From Megasphaera vaginalis (ex Bordigoni et al. 2020) (GTDB taxonomy: Bacteria > Bacillota > Negativicutes > Veillonellales > Megasphaeraceae), in assembly GCF_900240295.1 (NCBI RefSeq), contig NZ_OEQB01000001.1, forward strand, positions 186,001-250,000: a stretch of 64,000 bases of DNA. The letters run 5' to 3'. The translations under genes were made by a program, and so were the position numbers. Of the stretch, positions 7,965-17,770 are shown in pieces; within the stretch, counting starts at the first letter, position 1; every line of letters starts with the position of its first letter. A model generated the notes under the pieces. It did not search any database and was not told the origin of the DNA. It was given only the letters and a program-made list of their open reading frames with translations.

Positions 7965-9866
7965 TCAGAAGGCGTTATGCGAGTATTCATAATACAGATC
8001 GGCAAGCTTATCCATCTTGTCACTCATAACGATCATCAATGCCGACGCCGTATCATAGTCTTTAGCGACCAGCGCTTTCTTGATGCGCGAGAAGATAGAA
8101 AGGTCCTTTTCCGTATCGCGTCCCAATTCCGTACGCAGCTGATTAATCGTAACCCAGCGAGCTTCTTCAAGGGGATTGGTATTATTTTCCATATGAAGCG
8201 ACTGATAGCTGATGACCGTTTCCAGGTTATCAGGAATGATACGATGCTGCAGTTCCAACGCCCAACGGATCAGGGCCGCTTCTTTAAACGATTCCATAAC
8301 CCGTCTTTCAAAAGCGTCGCATACCAGATCATTCAATTTTTCCGGATAAGACTGCAACGCCTTGAAATTTTCCCAGACCGTTGCCGGCGCTTTCCCGAAC
8401 ATCGTGTTCCGTTCTTCTTCCGTAAAGTTTTCGAAAACGTCAACTTCCGAACGGTAAGCCCTGTCTTTTTCGAGATAATCGGCATCATCACCGACCTTCT
8501 TCGACAATTCAGCAAGCAATGCAGCCGGCGTTTTCCCTTGGGTCAGCGCATAGCGAATGCCGTCCAAAGCAGCCAAATAGAAGAGCGCAATCGCCGTATA
8601 GGTATTGGTAAAAGGATTCGGCGAGCGCATTTCAAACCGCGTCGCCTTCGGCGTTACGGCATTGCGGATCAGCCCTGCCAGAACGGAGCGATTTCGCGTC
8701 GGCACATCAGGCGTTTCCCCGCCCAGTGCGGTAACAATGCATACGGGAGCTTCAAAGCCCGGTTTCAATCGATTGAGCGAATCGGTCGTCGAAGAAACAA
8801 AGGGATTGATAACTTCGTAATGTTTCAAGATACCCATAATGGCACCGTAACCGAGGGAAGACAAAAATTCGGTTTTCATATCGTCAGGATTGAAGAGATT
8901 GATAAATTTACCGTCTTTCATGATGGCCCCCATGCCGACGTGCGTATGTTCACCGCTGCCGGCAACACCGTGAATCGGTTTGGCCTGGAAAGTAACTTCC
9001 AAGCCGTTTTCGCGGAATACTTCACGAACGATGATACGGGCCTGAATTTCGTTGTCTGCCGTCTGGACGGGATCATTGGCGAATTTCCAGTCCACTTCCA
9101 GCTGTTCCAGTACAAAGATCAGTTTGCCTGAATCATCGATCTGCGCCTTAATACCGCCGACCTCTTTGTGCCCCATTTCCGGTTCCAACCCATACTGCTG
9201 CAACCGTTCCACCGTCTGTTCCAACGCCGTCCGAACAACGCCGTGCGTACGCTGCCAATACTGCTCCTGCAGCTTCTGCGATGTCGAGAGGAGACGGCTG
9301 GCAACATCCTGACTGGGTGATTTGACCCAGAATTCCAATTCCGTTGCCGTCGTAAAAACCAAGCGTTCAATATCATCAGGATTGACGGTAAGCCCTTTGA
9401 CGCCATATTTTCGGATCAGCTTCAACACTTCATCAGCTACGTAATCGACGCTGTGCCGCAAGATGGAACGGGAATCAATATATCCCGTCGCATGGCGCAA
9501 AAAGCTCGGAATACGCAACGTACCGATCGGCTTGCCCGAAATAGGATCCACATTGCCGTCATTATAATCGACAAACCAGTTGACATTGGCATCAGCCTTG
9601 ATGTCGACACGCGCATTGGACAAGGTGGCGATTCCCGGCAAAACGACAGAAGAGCCGTCGGTCTGCACAGCCGTACCGTTGAAGAAATTGTCGTAATCTT
9701 CAAAGAAAACGGAAATGGGAATCTTTTCATCCGTATCATTGCCGGCCAAATCGACGCCGACAAGTGAAACGAACTTGATTTCCGGATGCTGTTCCAGTAA
9801 TGCCAGCACCCCTTCTTTACCATACTGTCCTGCAGGAATTACATACACCAGATTATCCATGTTCAT
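7965..9866 (-). CDS. glnA: Glutamine synthetase, long type
   Basis: ATP-dependent amidation of glutamate with ammonia. The 633-residue protein is much longer than ordinary GSI (about 450) and shorter than GSIII (about 700). It has an N-terminal beta-grasp-like part with TDGSSVVLPG near residue 90. The catalytic fold contains ATELEFWVK, the ATP/ammonia loop GSGEHTHVGMG near residue 305, NRLKPGFEAP and RFEMRSPNPFTNTYTA. About 170 extra residues at the C-terminus are largely helical. GGAGG lies 7 bases before the ATG. A hairpin with a T tract lies just upstream and may regulate it. Confidence 0.88.
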   Translation of the reverse strand: MNMDNLVYVIPAGQYGKEGVLALLEQHPEIKFVSLVGVDLAGNDTDEKIPISVFFEDYDNFFNGTAVQTDGSSVVLPGIATLSNARVDIKADANVNWFVDYNDGNVDPISGKPIGTLRIPSFLRHATGYIDSRSILRHSVDYVADEVLKLIRKYGVKGLTVNPDDIERLVFTTATELEFWVKSPSQDVASRLLSTSQKLQEQYWQRTHGVVRTALEQTVERLQQYGLEPEMGHKEVGGIKAQIDDSGKLIFVLEQLEVDWKFANDPVQTADNEIQARIIVREVFRENGLEVTFQAKPIHGVAGSGEHTHVGMGAIMKDGKFINLFNPDDMKTEFLSSLGYGAIMGILKHYEVINPFVSSTTDSLNRLKPGFEAPVCIVTALGGETPDVPTRNRSVLAGLIRNAVTPKATRFEMRSPNPFTNTYTAIALFYLAALDGIRYALTQGKTPAALLAELSKKVGDDADYLEKDRAYRSEVDVFENFTEEERNTMFGKAPATVWENFKALQSYPEKLNDLVCDAFERRVMESFKEAALIRWALELQHRIIPDNLETVISYQSLHMENNTNPLEEARWVTINQLRTELGRDTEKDLSIFSRIKKALVAKDYDTASALMIVMSDKMDKLADLYYEYSHNAF

Positions 9867-9884
9867 TTGCGTTCCTCCTCGGTA

Positions 9885-9924
9885 AATAAAAAAGACTTCT
9901 CCCCTAAAAACGGCTTGAAGTCTT
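9885..9924 (-). terminator. Terminator or leader hairpin between yqeY and glnA
   Basis: Stem AAGACTTC/GAAGTCTT with a 17-base loop, followed on the minus strand by TTTTTTATTT. It lies about 95 bases after the yqeY stop and only 19 bases before the glnA start. It may end the rpsU-yqeY transcript or act as an attenuator for glnA; the sequence does not decide. Confidence 0.6.
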
Positions 9925-10019
9925 CTTTGACTGAATCGTATTTTTTTGTCTGCCCTGGGGCATGTTTAAATATTACAAGCAATTTATCTCGTTGTCAATA
10001 GATTTTCTCAAATTAACGA

Positions 10020-10472
10020 TCAATTGTTTTGTAAGATTTCTTTTACCGTCTTTGAAACGATTTTACCGTCTGCCCGGCCCTGAACAAGGGGCATGACCAT
10101 CTTCATGACATCGCCCATCTTCAGTGAAACCGAATCGGCGCCGGCAATGGCCTGTCGTACGACATGGGCTACTTCCTCAGCGCTGAGCTGCTGCGGCATA
10201 TACTTTTCCAACACGGCAATCTCCGCCTTTGTCCGATCCGTCAGATCGGTACGACCGGCCTTTTCGAACTCGGCAAGCGATTCCTTCCGCTGCTTCATTT
10301 CTTTGACGATGACAGCACCGACACCGACGTCGTCAAGCTCGCATTTTCCGTCAATCTCCGCGTTGCGAATCGCCGCGCGAACCATGCGGATAACGGAAAG
10401 CGCCGTCTTGCCGGCTTCTTTCGCCTTCATCGCGTCTTTCATGTCCCGTGTCAGATCTTCCTTTAGAGACAT
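10020..10472 (-). CDS. GatB/YqeY domain protein
   Basis: A 150-residue protein of the YqeY family, related to the tail domain of the GatB amidotransferase subunit. Its role is not firmly known, though a link with tRNA-dependent amidation is often proposed. Visible family features are the N-terminal LKEDLTRDMKDAMKAKEAGKT, the central basic helix and YMPQQLSAEEV, and the C-terminal GKIVSKTVKEIL. It follows rpsU by 27 bases, the order common in Firmicutes. Confidence 0.9.
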   Translation of the reverse strand: MSLKEDLTRDMKDAMKAKEAGKTALSVIRMVRAAIRNAEIDGKCELDDVGVGAVIVKEMKQRKESLAEFEKAGRTDLTDRTKAEIAVLEKYMPQQLSAEEVAHVVRQAIAGADSVSLKMGDVMKMVMPLVQGRADGKIVSKTVKEILQNN

Positions 10473-10499
10473 GGTATCACCTTCTCACCCGACATTCGC

Positions 10500-10679
10500 T
10501 CATGCTCTGAATTTACGCTTCCGTGCTGCTTCGGATTTTTTCTTTCTCCGCACGCTCGGTTTTTCGTAATGTTCGCGTTTGCGAACTTCGGAAAGAACTC
10601 CTGCCTTTTGGCAAGAACGCTTAAAACGGCGCAAAGCGCTGTCTAACGTTTCATTTTTACCAACTCTGATTTCTGCCAT
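10500..10679 (-). CDS. rpsU: 30S ribosomal protein S21
   Basis: Small basic protein of the 30S subunit involved in initiation. The 59 residues start [19 protein letters not shown] and end in the lysine/arginine-rich tail [18 protein letters not shown], the complete family length. GGAGGGAGG lies just before the ATG. The frame is open for another 51 codons upstream, but that part covers the promoter and is not coding. First gene of the rpsU-yqeY operon. Confidence 0.96.
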   Translation of the reverse strand: MAEIRVGKNETLDSALRRFKRSCQKAGVLSEVRKREHYEKPSVRRKKKSEAARKRKFRA

Positions 10680-10733
10680 ATCTATCCCTCCCTCCAACCT
10701 TTGTTCGGGAGTGCTGTTACTGCACACATAAAA

Positions 10734-10762
10734 ATTATACTCAAAAACTGTATTTTTGTCAA
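10734..10762 (-). promoter_or_regulatory. Consensus promoter of rpsU-yqeY
   Basis: TTGACA and TATAAT, both perfect, with a 17-base spacer on the minus strand, 55 bases before rpsU. A small stem GTGC/GCAC falls in the predicted leader. Confidence 0.9.
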
Positions 10763-10800
10763 TTCGGCAAATGCCGTGTACGGCGTGTTGAAGCCTCTCT

Positions 10801-11928
10801 TCATTCTGATTGCAGAAATTTGCCGAATACATAATTTCCGTATGCCAGACCTGCCGAACTGAGCCGACAGCCCCGTTCCGTTCCCGTAATCAGGCCCTGT
10901 TTTTCCAGGCTTGCCAGAACGCGTCCAAAGGGTTCCGTTATGGCACAACCGAACTGAGCGGCGAATTTCACATAATCGATGCCGTCTTTCATGCGCAGTG
11001 CCAAAAAGCAGTAATCTTCCATCGCCCGCTGTCGCGTGATCACCGTTTCTTCAGCGGCGACGGTTTCCCGGCCGGCGCGCTCGCAATATGTCGGAATATT
11101 GGCAATATTGCTCCAACGCCGGTTCCCGACAAAGGAATGCGCCGAGACGCCGAACCCGATATACGGCAAATACTGCCAGTATTTGCTGTTATGCCGGCTG
11201 CGCCGGCCTTTTACGGCATAACTGGAAATTTCATAATGCTCGAAACCGCCGGCCGCCAACTGACGCCGCACGATTGCTCCCATCGCTTCTACCGCCGCGG
11301 CGCCGGGCAAGGTGACCTTGCCGCCGGCAACAAGACGTTGCAACGGCGTGCCGTCTTCGACAATCAGACTGTACACGGAAGCGTGTACGACCGGCAGTTG
11401 CAGCAGCCGTCTTACGCTGGCCGCCACATCGTCCGTCGTCTGACCGGGCAATCCGTACATTAAATCGACAGAAATGTTTTTGATGCCGCCTGCGACAGCC
11501 GCCGTCACGGCTTCACGCGCCATCGCCGCCGTATGGGCACGCCCCAGCGAACGCAGGAGCCGATCGTCGAAAGTCTGAACGCCGAAACTGAGGCGATTAA
11601 CACCTGCCGCGGCCAAGTCTGCCGCATAGGCGCCGTTCAAACTCTCCGGATTGCCTTCAAAGGTAACCTCCGCTTCCGGCACGACAGTAAAGGTCTTCCG
11701 CACGGCGGTCATAATCCTCACTGCTTCCGCCGTCGACAAAAGAGACGGCGTGCCGCCGCCAAAATAAACGGTATCGACGACGGCCCCGCCATACGGAGAA
11801 GCGCCGATCTCACGGCACAACGCATCGACATAGGCCTCTTTATAGCGCAAAATCCCGCCATATGACGGGAAATCGCAATAAAGGCACTTCTGCTTACAAA
11901 AAGGGATATGGATGTACACGCCGATCAT
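10801..11928 (-). CDS. hemW: Radical SAM heme chaperone HemW
   Basis: Radical SAM protein that binds heme; formerly confused with the oxygen-independent coproporphyrinogen oxidase HemN. 375 residues. The 4Fe-4S motif CKQKCLYC lies at residues 11-18, followed by [10 protein letters not shown] and the family motif [20 protein letters not shown] near residue 240. The C-terminal winged-helix part is present. Its ATG overlaps the lepA stop by 4 bases (ATGA), so it is translated with lepA, an arrangement common in Firmicutes. Confidence 0.92.
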   Translation of the reverse strand: MIGVYIHIPFCKQKCLYCDFPSYGGILRYKEAYVDALCREIGASPYGGAVVDTVYFGGGTPSLLSTAEAVRIMTAVRKTFTVVPEAEVTFEGNPESLNGAYAADLAAAGVNRLSFGVQTFDDRLLRSLGRAHTAAMAREAVTAAVAGGIKNISVDLMYGLPGQTTDDVAASVRRLLQLPVVHASVYSLIVEDGTPLQRLVAGGKVTLPGAAAVEAMGAIVRRQLAAGGFEHYEISSYAVKGRRSRHNSKYWQYLPYIGFGVSAHSFVGNRRWSNIANIPTYCERAGRETVAAEETVITRQRAMEDYCFLALRMKDGIDYVKFAAQFGCAITEPFGRVLASLEKQGLITGTERGCRLSSAGLAYGNYVFGKFLQSE

Positions 11929-13727
11929 GTGTCATCCACTTGGAGGACAGCCATAAAGGCTTCCTGCGGAATTTCGACGCTGCCGACCTGCTTCATCCGC
12001 TTCTTTCCTTCTTTTTGTTTTTCCAACAGCTTTCGTTTCCGTGAAATGTCGCCGCCATAGCATTTTGCCAAAACATCTTTACGTAAAGCCGCGACATTCT
12101 CACGGGCAACGATCTTATTGCCGATGGCCGCCTGAATCGGAATCTGGAAAAGCTGCCGCGGAATCAAGCCGCGCAGCTTCTCGACGAGCGCTCTGCCGCG
12201 GCGATTGGCAAAATCGCGGTGAACAATGACACTCAACGCATCGACGATATCACCGTTGATGAGGATATCCATTTTCACCATCGGCGACTGCTGATAACCG
12301 TTCAGTTCATAATCGAGCGAAGCATAGCCCCGTGTCGCCGATTTCAGCACGTCGAAATAATCATACAATATTTCACAAAGAGGCAGATTGTAGATCAAGG
12401 ACACCCGCGTCTCATCGAGATAATCCATCGTCAAATACTGCCCGCGCCGATTCTGGGAAATCTCCATAACCGTGCCGACCATATCCTTCGGAATAATGAT
12501 CGTCGTTTTCACGAACGGTTCTTCAACATGATCGACCTTCGTCATATCCGGCAAAAGAGACGGGTTGTCAACGGTCACCATGCTTCCGTCCGTCAGATAG
12601 ACATGATAAATGACGGACGGCGCCGTCGTGATCAGGCTGAGACCATATTCCCGTTCCAACCGTTCTTTGACAACATCCATATGGAGAAGACCCAAAAACC
12701 CGCAGCGAAATCCGAAGCCCAATGCCGATGACGTTTCCGGTTCGTACAGCAGCGCCGCATCGTTGAGATGGAGTTTTTCCAAAGCATCACGGAGATTATC
12801 ATAATCATTCGTTTCTACCGGATAGAGCCCGCAATACACCATAGGCGCCGCCGGACGATAACCGGGAAGAGGTTCCGTCGCACCGTCGGCAGCATTGGTT
12901 ACCGTATCGCCGACGCGGCAGTCCCGCACATTTTTCATGCTCGCCGCAAAGTAACCGACACTGCCGCACTCCAGCTCTCTGACAGCATGCATTTGCGGTA
13001 AAAAGACGCCAAGTTCCGTAACTTCAAAGGCTTTTCCCGTAGCCATCATACGAATCTCATCACCGGTCTTCAACCCGCCTTCCATGATGCGGATATTGGC
13101 GATCGCACCTTTATAGGAGTCGAAGTGAGAATCAAAAATCAGCGCCCGCAACGGCTTGTCCGTATTGTCCTTCGGCTCAGGCACGCGCCGGACAATGGCT
13201 TCCAGAACCGCCTCGATCCCGATGCCCGTCTTGGCGCTGACCATAATCGCATCAGACGCGTCAAGACCGATGACATCTTCAATCTCCTTGCAGACCCGTT
13301 CCGGATCGGCGCTGGGCAAATCGATTTTATTGATAATCGGAATGATCTCCAAATCATGCTCCAATGCCAAATAGACATTGGCCAGCGTCTGCGCTTCCAC
13401 GCCCTGCGTCGCATCGACGACCAGCAGCGCCCCTTCGCAAGCGGCCAGACTGCGCGAAACCTCATAGTTGAAATCGACATGCCCCGGCGTATCGATCAGA
13501 TTTAACGTGTATTGATGACCGTCGGCTGCATCATATAACAGACGGGCCGACTGGGCCTTGATCGTAATCCCCCGTTCCCGTTCCAGTTCCATCGTATCCA
13601 GCAGCTGTTCTTCCATTTCCCTTTTCGTCACGGTCCCCGTTTTTTCCAGCAACCGATCGGCCAATGTGGATTTACCATGGTCAATATGCGCAATAATTGA
13701 AAAATTTCGGATATATTTCGTTGCCAC
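11925..13727 (-). CDS. lepA: Elongation factor 4 (LepA)
   Basis: Ribosome-associated GTPase. The 600-residue protein has the G motifs [22 protein letters not shown] and [10 protein letters not shown] in the first 135 residues. Domain II and the EF-G-like domains follow, and then the LepA-specific C-terminal domain ending near [19 protein letters not shown]. Length is typical. It is 16 bases downstream of mnmA on the same strand and overlaps hemW. Confidence 0.97.
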   Translation of the reverse strand: MATKYIRNFSIIAHIDHGKSTLADRLLEKTGTVTKREMEEQLLDTMELERERGITIKAQSARLLYDAADGHQYTLNLIDTPGHVDFNYEVSRSLAACEGALLVVDATQGVEAQTLANVYLALEHDLEIIPIINKIDLPSADPERVCKEIEDVIGLDASDAIMVSAKTGIGIEAVLEAIVRRVPEPKDNTDKPLRALIFDSHFDSYKGAIANIRIMEGGLKTGDEIRMMATGKAFEVTELGVFLPQMHAVRELECGSVGYFAASMKNVRDCRVGDTVTNAADGATEPLPGYRPAAPMVYCGLYPVETNDYDNLRDALEKLHLNDAALLYEPETSSALGFGFRCGFLGLLHMDVVKERLEREYGLSLITTAPSVIYHVYLTDGSMVTVDNPSLLPDMTKVDHVEEPFVKTTIIIPKDMVGTVMEISQNRRGQYLTMDYLDETRVSLIYNLPLCEILYDYFDVLKSATRGYASLDYELNGYQQSPMVKMDILINGDIVDALSVIVHRDFANRRGRALVEKLRGLIPRQLFQIPIQAAIGNKIVARENVAALRKDVLAKCYGGDISRKRKLLEKQKEGKKRMKQVGSVEIPQEAFMAVLQVDDT

Positions 13728-13743
13728 TGTCGTAACTCCTTCT

Positions 13744-14820
13744 TTAAATAATCACTCCGCCGCCGAGAACGCGCTGCCCGTCGTACAACACGAGAGCCTG
13801 TCCCGCCGTCACCGCTCGCTGCGGCGTTTCAAAAACGGCAGTCAACTGATCTCCGTCGGGATAAACCGTACACGGCGCTTCTTTCGCCGCATAACGAATC
13901 TTACCGTATGCCTTGAAAGCGCTTTTCGGCGTCCCTTCGACCCAGGTCGCGGCGGTTGCCTTGACTTCAGCGGAAAACAGGTCTTTTTCCGCGCCGACGA
14001 CGACGCGGTTTCGTTCCGTATCCAGCCGCGTCACATAATAAGGTCCGCCGGGGCCGCCCAACTGCAAGCCGCGGCGCTGTCCCACCGTGTACCCCGGCAG
14101 CCCTTGGTGCTCGCCGACGGTACGACCGGTCCTATCGACCATCTTCCCTCTGCGGAAGATCTGCGGCGCCTCTCTGCGCAGAAAACCTTTGTAATCATTG
14201 TCAGGAATAAAACAAATATCCTGGCTTTCAGGCTTATTGAAAACCGGCAATCCCCACTTTCTGGCAAGCGCTCTCGTTTCCGTCTTTTCCAACGCCGCCA
14301 TGGGAAACAGGAGATGCGGCAACATATCCTGCGTCAGCTGATATAGGACATACGACTGATCTTTCCGGGCATCGGCGCCGCGCAGGAGTGAATAAACCCG
14401 CCTTTTTTCATCATAGGCGACTTGCGCGTAATGACCGGTCGCCAAAAAATCGGCGCCGAATTGTTTCGCCTTATCCCAAAGTAAGCCGAATTTGATAAAT
14501 TTATTGCAGGCAATACAAGGATTCGGCGTTCTGCCGACAGCGTATTCGGCGACAAAATAATCGATAACATCACGACGAAAAACGTCACGAAAATCAAGCG
14601 TATAATGCGGAATCCCCAAAACGGTTGCAACGGCCTTGGCATCATCGACAGAGGATAGGGAACAACAGGCGTGAACGTTATCTGCAGGCAGACAGGCGGA
14701 ATCGTCTTCCCACAAACGCAGCGTCACGCCGATAACATCATAGCCTTCTTCCCGCAACAGCCCTGCCGTAACCGAGCTGTCGACGCCGCCGCTCATGGCA
14801 ACGGCTATACATTTTTTCAT
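13744..14820 (-). CDS. mnmA: tRNA 2-thiouridylase MnmA
   Basis: Thiolates uridine 34 of Lys, Glu and Gln tRNAs, using ATP and sulfur passed on from a cysteine desulfurase. The 358-residue protein has the PP-loop AMSGGVDSS near the start. The two catalytic cysteines are in [14 protein letters not shown] (about residue 100) and [10 protein letters not shown] (about residue 200), and the C-terminal barrel is present. The start is the ATG that overlaps the desulfurase stop by 4 bases (ATGA); the longer open frame runs inside the upstream gene. Confidence 0.95.
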   Translation of the reverse strand: MKKCIAVAMSGGVDSSVTAGLLREEGYDVIGVTLRLWEDDSACLPADNVHACCSLSSVDDAKAVATVLGIPHYTLDFRDVFRRDVIDYFVAEYAVGRTPNPCIACNKFIKFGLLWDKAKQFGADFLATGHYAQVAYDEKRRVYSLLRGADARKDQSYVLYQLTQDMLPHLLFPMAALEKTETRALARKWGLPVFNKPESQDICFIPDNDYKGFLRREAPQIFRRGKMVDRTGRTVGEHQGLPGYTVGQRRGLQLGGPGGPYYVTRLDTERNRVVVGAEKDLFSAEVKATAATWVEGTPKSAFKAYGKIRYAAKEAPCTVYPDGDQLTAVFETPQRAVTAGQALVLYDGQRVLGGGVII

Positions 14821-15962
14821 GATTTTCCTCCCGCCTCTGCAGCAATCATTTCTATAGCCGCGACCGTTTTCTTCAGCTCCGCCGCTGTCGTTTCTTTGCC
14901 CCAAGAAATACGAATACTGCCGTCGATCCAGTCATCGCCGACAGCCATGGCCCGAAGCACATGCGACCCCGTCAGCGCTCCCGATTCACAAGCTGAGCCG
15001 GCAGATACGGCTATTCCCTGACGATCCAGTCGTATCAACGTCACGGCATGATCTGTACCGCGGATACTGATATCAATAATATTCGGCAGAGAATTACACA
15101 ACGTTCCGTTAATGCGGATCCGTTCCGGTTGCCGCTGCAGCCGATCATAAATATACCGCTTCAAGGTCAGCGCCGCCGTATACCGCTCCGTCCGTTCCGC
15201 CGCAAGAAGACGGCAAGCCTCGCCGAAGCCGACAATTGCCGGAACATTTTCCGTACCGGCACGCAGCCGGTGCTCTTGAGGACCGCCATAGGTATCGGCA
15301 GCCAACTGCAAACCGCGCCGGATATAGAGAGCGCCGATCCCCTTCGGCCCGTACAGCTTATGACCGCAAACCGTGAGCAGATCAATATGCGATCGTATCG
15401 GCTCTATCGGAATATAGCCAAAAGCCTGCACGGCATCGACGTGAAAGGCGATGCCCCGTTCCGCAGCAACGGCACCGATTTCATCAACAGGTTGAATCAT
15501 GCCGGTTTCATTGTTGGCATACATGACGGAAATCAGTCGAGTATCATCACGCACGGCCTGTTGCACAGCCTGCGGAGAAACTCTGCCGTCATGCTCGACA
15601 GGCAAGAAGGTGACCTCATAGCCGTGCGCCGCCAAATATTCAAAAGTGCGCAACACGGCATGATGTTCGACAGCAGTTGTAATCAGATGCCCGCCGCTGC
15701 GGCAATTGGCTCGTAAAAAACCGAGAATTGCTAAATTATCCGCTTCCGTACCGCCGCCGGTAAAAACGACATCGCCACTGTTTACACCGAGAGCCGCCGC
15801 CGTCAGGCGGCGGGCCGTCTGCACGGCAGCGCGCGCTTCCTGCCCCCACACATGCAGACTTGACGGATTACCGTATACTTTTGTCAAATATGGCATCATC
15901 GCCTGCAATACTCTGCCATCAAGCGGAGTTGCTGCGGCATAATCCAAATAAATCCGTTCCAT
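14817..15962 (-). CDS. Cysteine desulfurase, NifS/IscS type
   Basis: PLP enzyme that removes sulfur from cysteine and holds it as a persulfide. The 381 residues include ANNETGMIQPV, the PLP lysine in CGHKLYGPKGIGALYI (about residue 202), and the active cysteine in SAGSACESGALTGSHVLRAM (about residue 322). Its stop overlaps the mnmA start, so its main client is probably MnmA, as in the YrvO-MnmA pair of Bacillus. No iron-sulfur scaffold gene is adjacent. Confidence 0.93.
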   Translation of the reverse strand: MERIYLDYAAATPLDGRVLQAMMPYLTKVYGNPSSLHVWGQEARAAVQTARRLTAAALGVNSGDVVFTGGGTEADNLAILGFLRANCRSGGHLITTAVEHHAVLRTFEYLAAHGYEVTFLPVEHDGRVSPQAVQQAVRDDTRLISVMYANNETGMIQPVDEIGAVAAERGIAFHVDAVQAFGYIPIEPIRSHIDLLTVCGHKLYGPKGIGALYIRRGLQLAADTYGGPQEHRLRAGTENVPAIVGFGEACRLLAAERTERYTAALTLKRYIYDRLQRQPERIRINGTLCNSLPNIIDISIRGTDHAVTLIRLDRQGIAVSAGSACESGALTGSHVLRAMAVGDDWIDGSIRISWGKETTAAELKKTVAAIEMIAAEAGGKS

Positions 15963-16053
15963 ACTTACTCCTTATAGTTAAAAGCCTATTGTTTATCATA
16001 CCATATTCCTTGTCAATCAGCCAGACAAAGTGAACCGTCAACAAGAAAACGTC

Positions 16054-16087
16054 CATTTGTTCTTTATAAAAACGCATTTGTTCTTTA
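16054..16087. repeat. Two 13-bp direct repeats upstream of the symporter gene
   Basis: CATTTGTTCTTTA occurs at 16054-16066 and 16075-16087, exactly 21 bases apart (two helical turns), about 55-90 bases upstream of the -35 box. The spacing suggests a binding site for an activator that binds the same DNA face twice; no regulator is identified. Confidence 0.6.
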
Positions 16088-16141
16088 ACAACACACGATT
16101 ATTCAAGTTGAAAAAAAATAATATATTTTATATATTATCTG

Positions 16142-16170
16142 TTGTATATCTTGAAAAGTCCCTTTATAAT
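16142..16170 (+). promoter_or_regulatory. Promoter of the dicarboxylate symporter gene
   Basis: TTGTAT and a perfect TATAAT with a 17-base spacer, about 34 bases before the GTG start. Confidence 0.75.
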
Positions 16171-16203
16171 TTTATCATCTCAATAAAAAAGGAGTAATCT
16201 GAC

Positions 16204-17454
16204 GTGAAAAAAATCGATTTAAGTGTTAAAATACTGATCGGGCTAGTACTGGGAATTTCAATCGGTTACCTGTTTCCCGACTTCGGTATCAAGTTGAAGC
16301 CCTTGGGCGATGCATTCCTGCGCATGATTAAAATGATTGTTGTACCGCTGATTTTCAGTACCCTCGTCATGGGAATCGCCGGTACCGGCGATTTTAAAAA
16401 ACTGGGACGCCTTGGCGGCAAAGCCATTATCTGGTTTGAATTTGCAACGACGATTGCCCTGGCCATCGGTCTTATCATCATGAATTTAGCGGAACCCGGT
16501 GTCGGCGTCACCGTTTCAACAGCTTCCGGCGGCGCTGCCGCTGCTGCGCAAAAAGCCAGCCAGCACAGCATTGACCTTGTCCAGTATGCCGTCAACATTG
16601 TACCGACAAATATCATTGACGCCGCCGCACGGCAAGATATGCTGGAAATTATTTTCTTCGCCTGCTTCTTCGGCGTAGCCGTCGCGCACATCGGCGAAAA
16701 AGGAAAAGTTATCGTGACGGCCTGCCAAAGTGTAGCTGAAGCGATGTTCAAAGTCACTCACTATGTCATGTACTTTGCTCCTATCGGCATTTTTGCCATG
16801 ATTTCATATACCGTAGCCAGCTATGGTATCGCCATGCTGATCCCGCTGGGCAAACTGATCATTTCCGTTGCTTTCGCCACAGCTCTTTTTATCGCTCTTA
16901 TCGCCACCATTGCCAGTATCTTCACAAAGATTAATTTCTTTACGCTCATCCTGGCCATAAAGGATATCCTCTTCCTCGCCTTTTCGACGGCCAGCAGCGA
17001 AGCCGCTCTGCCGATCGCTATGGAACGCCTGGAAAAACTCGGCGTCCCCCGATCAACAGTCACCTTTGTCATGCCGACAGGTTATTCCTTCAACCTCGAC
17101 GGTTCGACGCTGTACAGTTCTGCCGGCATTCTCTTCATCGCTCAGTTTTACGGCATTGATATGCCTATTGCACAACAACTGCTGGTCATGGTAACATTGA
17201 TGCTTTCCACAAAAGGGATTGCCGGCGTCCCCGGCGCGGGCATCATCGTCGTAGCAGCCACGGCCGCCGCTTTTAACTTGCCGACAGAAGGCGTTGCCAT
17301 TTTGCTCGGCATTGATCGTGTTCTCGATATGATCCGCACCGTTTGCAACGTCTGCGGCAACTGCATGGCCACCGTTCTCGTTTCCTGCTGGGAAAGGGAA
17401 TTGGAGAAAGCGCGATTTACAACCCTGTATAAAGCTTTCATGGAAAGCCGCTGA
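16204..17454 (+). CDS. Dicarboxylate/glutamate:cation symporter (DAACS family)
   Basis: Inner-membrane secondary transporter of the DctA/GltP family, importing C4-dicarboxylates, glutamate or neutral amino acids with Na+ or H+. The 416 residues contain about eight membrane segments and two re-entrant loops. The serine-rich loop is AFSTASSEAALPIAM near residue 265, followed by MPTGYSFNLDGSTLY and the substrate motif GIDRVLDMIRTVCNVCGNC. The start is GTG, with AAGGAG 9 bases before it. Monocistronic, with its own promoter and terminator. The exact substrate cannot be read. Confidence 0.92.
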   Translation: MKKIDLSVKILIGLVLGISIGYLFPDFGIKLKPLGDAFLRMIKMIVVPLIFSTLVMGIAGTGDFKKLGRLGGKAIIWFEFATTIALAIGLIIMNLAEPGVGVTVSTASGGAAAAAQKASQHSIDLVQYAVNIVPTNIIDAAARQDMLEIIFFACFFGVAVAHIGEKGKVIVTACQSVAEAMFKVTHYVMYFAPIGIFAMISYTVASYGIAMLIPLGKLIISVAFATALFIALIATIASIFTKINFFTLILAIKDILFLAFSTASSEAALPIAMERLEKLGVPRSTVTFVMPTGYSFNLDGSTLYSSAGILFIAQFYGIDMPIAQQLLVMVTLMLSTKGIAGVPGAGIIVVAATAAAFNLPTEGVAILLGIDRVLDMIRTVCNVCGNCMATVLVSCWERELEKARFTTLYKAFMESR

Positions 17455-17486
17455 AGCCGAAACAGCATATTACGAAAATTCACAAA

Positions 17487-17531
17487 ACATCTCCGACCAT
17501 TTCCTGATGCGAACAGTCGGAGATGTTTTTC
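17487..17531 (+). terminator. Terminator after the symporter gene
   Basis: An 11-bp stem ACATCTCCGAC/GTCGGAGATGT followed by five T. In the rest of the 316-base gap (17455-17770) I see no gene, only this and the next terminator. Confidence 0.88.
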
Positions 17532-17714
17532 TGCATTGCCCAGGACATATCCCGTACTGCTTCTCATCTTCGCAGGTAACCTTACTCGCCGCGATTGCAG
17601 CCGACGTCAAGCTCGCGGCAGGTAAAAAAACAACGCATTGCAGCCGCTTTTCCTGTCACACCTTCCCGTCCCCCGGCAGCCAGAAAACAAAAGCGTTTTC
17701 CAACGCTCCGGTAC

Positions 17715-17744
17715 AAAAAAAGAATCCCTTACGGATTCTTTTTG
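17715..17744. terminator. Terminator after the AEC carrier gene
   Basis: An 11-bp stem AAAAAGAATCC/GGATTCTTTTT with a 5-base loop and A/T runs on both sides; it lies 26 bases beyond the minus-strand AEC stop. Confidence 0.85.
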
Positions 17745-17770
17745 CACCGAATAAACGTTATCAAGCCCTA

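Noticed and set aside
9885-9924. Known glutamine riboswitch before glnA
   Set aside because: The hairpin is a plain stem with a T tract and shows no glutamine-aptamer features that I recognise.
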